Below are positions 61,171 through 64,000 of a stretch of 64,000 nucleotides of DNA, piece after piece. Under the pieces are notes generated by a model. That model was given only the letters and a program-made list of their open reading frames with translations, searched no databases and had not been told where the DNA came from. The translations under genes were made by a program, and so were the position numbers. Origin of the DNA: Thermomicrobiales bacterium. Lineage in GTDB: Bacteria; Chloroflexota; Chloroflexia; Thermomicrobiales; UBA6265. Position 1 is the first letter of the stretch. Each line of letters begins with the position of its first letter. The stretch spans positions 24,684 to 88,683 of the forward strand of contig JAMLHR010000006.1 in the NCBI GenBank assembly GCA_023957015.1, given 5' to 3'.

Positions 61171-61776
61171 TCACTGCTCTTCTTCGAGACTGATCTCCTG
61201 CATCAGGTCAGCCCAAGGCTGAACCACAGCAACGCCCTTCTCTATTGCCAATACAACGACTTCTGTGTTGCGATCGATCCCGACTCCCTCTTTCGAGCGC
61301 GCTGGCAGCGAGTGACGACTGCCATGCTGCTCGTATACGATCTCGCCGTATCCGTTCGGGAAGATCGTGCCGGAGACATGTCCGATTTGTCCGATCTGGT
61401 CCCAATCAGCGGGATTGAGCTCGGGGCTGTTCTTGCGTAGAAACGAATACAGGAACCAGGCGATGAACCACGCCCCGGCCACACCAAAAAGCAAACCAAT
61501 CAGAACGGCTAGGCCGACAAACCAGCCGAGTCCGTTCCGCACCAGATAGGTGACACCCGTGAACCAGGTGATGAACGCCAGAATCGAGCTGACGTTGAAC
61601 AAGTCCGGACCATGGCCGCCGTGATCGAGATCATGGCCGATATCGCTACCGACATCGCTGCCGGTGTCGGCACCGATGTCACCGAAGCCGAGCGCGACGG
61701 ACGCGATAGTGAAGAACAAACCGAAGAGGAATCCACCAATAAGGAAGGCATCGAAAAGATCGTTGATCGGAAACAC
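61171..61776 (-). CDS. NfeD/YuaF-like membrane protein
   Basis: 201 residues from GTG 61776 (GGAGG six bases upstream). TM segments near residues 8-30 and 65-110, separated by an Asp/Gly/His loop, then a C-terminal OB-fold domain (GQIGHVSGTIFPNGYGEIVY) and VEEEQ-like acidic end. NfeD proteins are encoded next to flotillins and act with them, as with YuaF-FloT in Bacillus. That fits the position here. Confidence 0.85.
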   Translation of the reverse strand: MFPINDLFDAFLIGGFLFGLFFTIASVALGFGDIGADTGSDVGSDIGHDLDHGGHGPDLFNVSSILAFITWFTGVTYLVRNGLGWFVGLAVLIGLLFGVAGAWFIAWFLYSFLRKNSPELNPADWDQIGQIGHVSGTIFPNGYGEIVYEQHGSRHSLPARSKEGVGIDRNTEVVVLAIEKGVAVVQPWADLMQEISLEEEQ

Positions 61777-61933
61777 TGATCGCCTCCCCTCGTACACGTA
61801 CGTACATCTTTGCTACTGTAATTATACCGTGAATAGCACCTGAACTGTGTCGACATTGTCACCTGCGGGTGGTGTACGATCATGGAGTTAGCGTTCACGC
61901 TCGTGAACAACGGAGGCTCCCACCACAGCAACC

Positions 61934-63103
61934 ATGTATATGCCTCGACGACACAAGATGGATGTGCCCGCGTACAGCGTTTCCACCGACCGCTGGCGCG
62001 ATTTCGACTGGATGCTCTTCCTGACCATGGGAGTGCTGATGGCCTTCGGTACGATCAGCATCTGGAGCGCCGTTGGCCTGCCGAGTCCGGCAACGAATAA
62101 CGATGGCACCAAACATCTCCTCTTCGGCATCGTCGGTCTCGTCCTGATGTTCTTCTTCGCCACGGTGGACTATCGCTATCTGGAGGCCGTGGTCTGGCCT
62201 GCCTATGCCGGCGGTATCCTTTTGCTCCTGGCGGTGCAGACACCGCTCGGCGTCACCGTTGGCGGCGCCCAGAACTGGATCAATGTCGGATTCACCCTGA
62301 TTCAGCCCAGCGAGTTCACCAAGATCACAACCATTCTGGCGCTTGCGTCCTACTGCGCAGGGCAAGGCGCCGAGATGCGCCGTCTTAGCAACTTCATCAT
62401 CGCGGCGCTGATCGTTGGTCTCCCCTCGCTCCTGATCCTGATTGGTCCGGATCTCGGTCAGACGATGGTCTACATCGCCATTTGGTTTAGCGGACTCATG
62501 GCCATGCGCACCAACCGACTATGGATCTGGCTCACAGTCGTCGCCCTGCCGTTCCTGCTCCTCTTCGCCTGGCGATTCGTGCTGGTCGATTATCAGAAGA
62601 ACCGACTCATCGTCAGTTTCAATCCCGATCGCGCGCCGCTCGAGGGCGGGTACCAGATCATCCAGGCCCGCACGGCAATCGGTGCGGGTGGCATCTTCGG
62701 CGAGGGTATCCGCGGTGGCACCCAGAGCACCCTCAATCTCCTCGGTGTGGCGGAATCGGACTTCATCTTCGCCCACGCCAGCGGTATGTTCGGTTTTGTC
62801 GGTATGATCGGACTCATGGTCGCGATGGTGATCCTGATCTGGCGCTGCCTGGTGGTAGCGGAAGTTGCTCGCGATCACTTCGGTCAGATGATCGCCGTCT
62901 GCGCCGCGGGTATGTTCTTCTTCCAGGCCACGCTCAATATCGGTATGAATGTCGGACTCATGCCTGTGGCCGGTATCACGCTACCGTTCGTGAGCGCGGG
63001 TGTTAGTTCGCTCTGGACCAGCATGATCTTCGTCGGCATTCTCCAGAGTATCCGCATGCATCACCGCAAACTCGGATTCCAGCCACTCAATCAAGCGGGT
63101 TAA
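61934..63103 (+). CDS. RodA/FtsW/SpoVE-family glycosyltransferase
   Basis: 389 residues from ATG 61934; the GGAGG at 61912 is 17 bases away, so the start is uncertain. Ten hydrophobic segments. SEDS signatures: GGAQNWINVGFTLIQPSEFTK with the catalytic Asp/Glu region, LLIGPDLGQTMVY, GGYQIIQARTAIGAGGIFG, and VAGITLPFVSAGVSSL. It polymerises peptidoglycan for elongation or division. RodA is more likely than FtsW, because no division genes are adjacent. Confidence 0.9.
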   Translation: MYMPRRHKMDVPAYSVSTDRWRDFDWMLFLTMGVLMAFGTISIWSAVGLPSPATNNDGTKHLLFGIVGLVLMFFFATVDYRYLEAVVWPAYAGGILLLLAVQTPLGVTVGGAQNWINVGFTLIQPSEFTKITTILALASYCAGQGAEMRRLSNFIIAALIVGLPSLLILIGPDLGQTMVYIAIWFSGLMAMRTNRLWIWLTVVALPFLLLFAWRFVLVDYQKNRLIVSFNPDRAPLEGGYQIIQARTAIGAGGIFGEGIRGGTQSTLNLLGVAESDFIFAHASGMFGFVGMIGLMVAMVILIWRCLVVAEVARDHFGQMIAVCAAGMFFFQATLNIGMNVGLMPVAGITLPFVSAGVSSLWTSMIFVGILQSIRMHHRKLGFQPLNQAG

Positions 63104-63138
63104 CGTGGTTTCTTGCTGAGAAATCACCACCTGACTCG

Positions 63139-63263
63139 ATAGCAGGGGAGCACCGAAGGTGGCCGAGGCGGAGCCGAACAGCAAGGGCAGCAAGCTGCCA
63201 CCTACGGTAGCGTGCCCCGTCTCCCCGTAATAGCGACTCAAGGACAGATCAACTGCCCTGCTA
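63139..63263. repeat. Composite extragenic repeat (CTACC family)
   Basis: TAGCAGGGGAG near the left, a GGCAGCAAGCTGCC hairpin in the middle (followed by CTACGGTAG) and GCCCTGCTACC at the right. Same building blocks as the element at 12904, but longer. It lies between the convergent rodA-like and rsmI genes. Confidence 0.5.
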
Positions 63264-63264
63264 C

Positions 63265-64000
63265 CTAATCATCGGAGCCTTTGATCGATCGAATCAGCGT
63301 GTAGGCCTCGTCACCGGGAATGCCGAGTATCTGCGCTAGCTCCCGCGCCGCTCGCGCGGGTTTGAGTCCTTGTGAAATGAGGCTTCGTGCGATCTCCTCG
63401 GCATTGCTCGCATCAGGCTGTCTCTCTGCTCCACCGATAACGATGACGATTTCCCCTTTGATGGCATCGTTGCTGAATGTTGTTGCCAGCGACGACAATG
63501 TTCCCGAGACAATCTCCTCGAACTTCTTGGTCAACTCACGTGCAACAACAACCGAGCGATTGCCGAAGAGCTCGTGTAATTCGATCAGCGTTGCACCAAG
63601 TCGCTGCGGACTTTCGAAGAGCACCACTGGCCAGCCCGTAGAAAGCGCCTTCCCCAACGCACCCCGGCGCACCTCGCCCTTGCGCTCCAAAAAACCCAGG
63701 AAGACAAAGGGCCCGGAGACCAGTCCACTGGCACTCACCGCCGCAATAGCGGCGCTGGCACCGGGGATCGGAACCACCGTGTGCCCCGCCGCGAGCGCGG
63801 CTGCCACGATCTCCTGTCCCGGATCGGCAATCGCCGGGGTGCCAGCATCGGTAATCAGGGCAACATCTCCCAGCTCCAGGGCCTTCAGGATCGTATGCTC
63901 GCGCTGGCTACGATTGTGGTGGTGGTAGCTGATCGTCGGCGTGGTGATACCAAAGTGGAACAGTAAGGTGCGGCTGTGGCGGGTATCCTCTGCAGCGATG
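63265..64000 (-). CDS. rsmI: 16S rRNA (cytidine-1402-2'-O)-methyltransferase, N-terminus cut by window edge
   Basis: 245 residues visible, open at base 64000. Tetrapyrrole-methylase fold: AAEDTRHSRTLL, SYHHHNRSQREHTILKALE and ALITDAGTPAIADPGQEIV, then VPIPGASAAIAAVSASGL and the C-terminal helix region ending RSIKGSDD. These are the standard RsmI signatures. It modifies C1402 of 16S rRNA with SAM. Confidence 0.95.
   Translation of the reverse strand, partial: IAAEDTRHSRTLLFHFGITTPTISYHHHNRSQREHTILKALELGDVALITDAGTPAIADPGQEIVAAALAAGHTVVPIPGASAAIAAVSASGLVSGPFVFLGFLERKGEVRRGALGKALSTGWPVVLFESPQRLGATLIELHELFGNRSVVVARELTKKFEEIVSGTLSSLATTFSNDAIKGEIVIVIGGAERQPDASNAEEIARSLISQGLKPARAARELAQILGIPGDEAYTLIRSIKGSDD

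Noticed and set aside
60124..61440. 438-codon plus-strand ORF opposite flotillin
   Set aside because: Leu-rich shadow of the coiled-coil repeat on the other strand.

Overview
The window looks like a chromosomal segment of a Chloroflexota bacterium, perhaps close to Thermomicrobia. This is inferred from gene content: an AroK-AroB fusion, a DUF3090 protein, an SAM-cycle cluster, mixed ATG/GTG/TTG starts and moderately high GC. No rRNA or single-copy marker was available to prove it, so the phylum call is moderate and the class call weak. Most genes are ordinary housekeeping genes.

Layout. 0-10 kb: a YumC-type ferredoxin/thioredoxin-reductase-like flavoprotein cut by the left edge, a membrane GAF/PAS histidine kinase, a frameshifted MMPL transporter, a secreted Ser-rich protein, miaB, a TPR protein, a small structured transcript and a SWIM zinc-finger protein. 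10-19 kb: a c-di-AMP receptor, the SAM cycle (metK, ahcY and a PfkB kinase that is probably an adenosine kinase), aroKB, an orphan sigma-54 activator, a DUF697-like protein and mdh. 19.6-20 kb: a tRNA Leu-Val-Phe operon with a clear promoter and terminator. 20-28 kb: a P1B-4 metal ATPase behind two adjacent palindromes, a rhodanese, an mqo/tautomerase/MFS operon, YigZ, a 3Fe-4S-type ferredoxin and a PNPOx-fold protein.

28.3-39.4 kb is the accessory part: six same-strand copies of a secreted, probably two-domain protein family with Thr/Ser/Arg linkers. Most are frameshifted. groES-groEL, with CIRCE, lies in the middle of the cluster. 39.6-43.3 kb: aminotransferase, RidA, greA, a degenerate 2H-phosphoesterase-like protein and an FMN reductase.

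43.5-52.9 kb is a branched-chain amino acid run on the minus strand, transcribed ilvB-ilvN-ilvC-leuA-methyltransferase-leuC-leuD-leuB. It is preceded by what looks like a complete ribosome-mediated attenuator: a promoter, a 33-residue leader peptide rich in Ile/Val/Leu, mutually exclusive hairpins and an intrinsic terminator. An intact ISAs1-type element with 10-bp target duplications has landed just upstream of that promoter. A decayed copy of the same element lies 1.5 kb away in the opposite orientation. 56.8-64 kb: a class A beta-lactamase-like hydrolase, a Bcr/CflA MFS pump, DUF3090, flotillin with its NfeD partner, a RodA/FtsW protein and rsmI cut by the right edge.

Single-base frameshifts break metK (twice), groEL and the MMPL gene. 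Because two of these are essential, sequence error is the likeliest cause there. The much denser disruption in the secreted-protein cluster looks like real decay. Imperfect palindromic repeats built from GGGGAG/CTCCCC and ending in CTACC recur at gene 3' ends. No stretch longer than about 300 bases is left without a gene or a described element.
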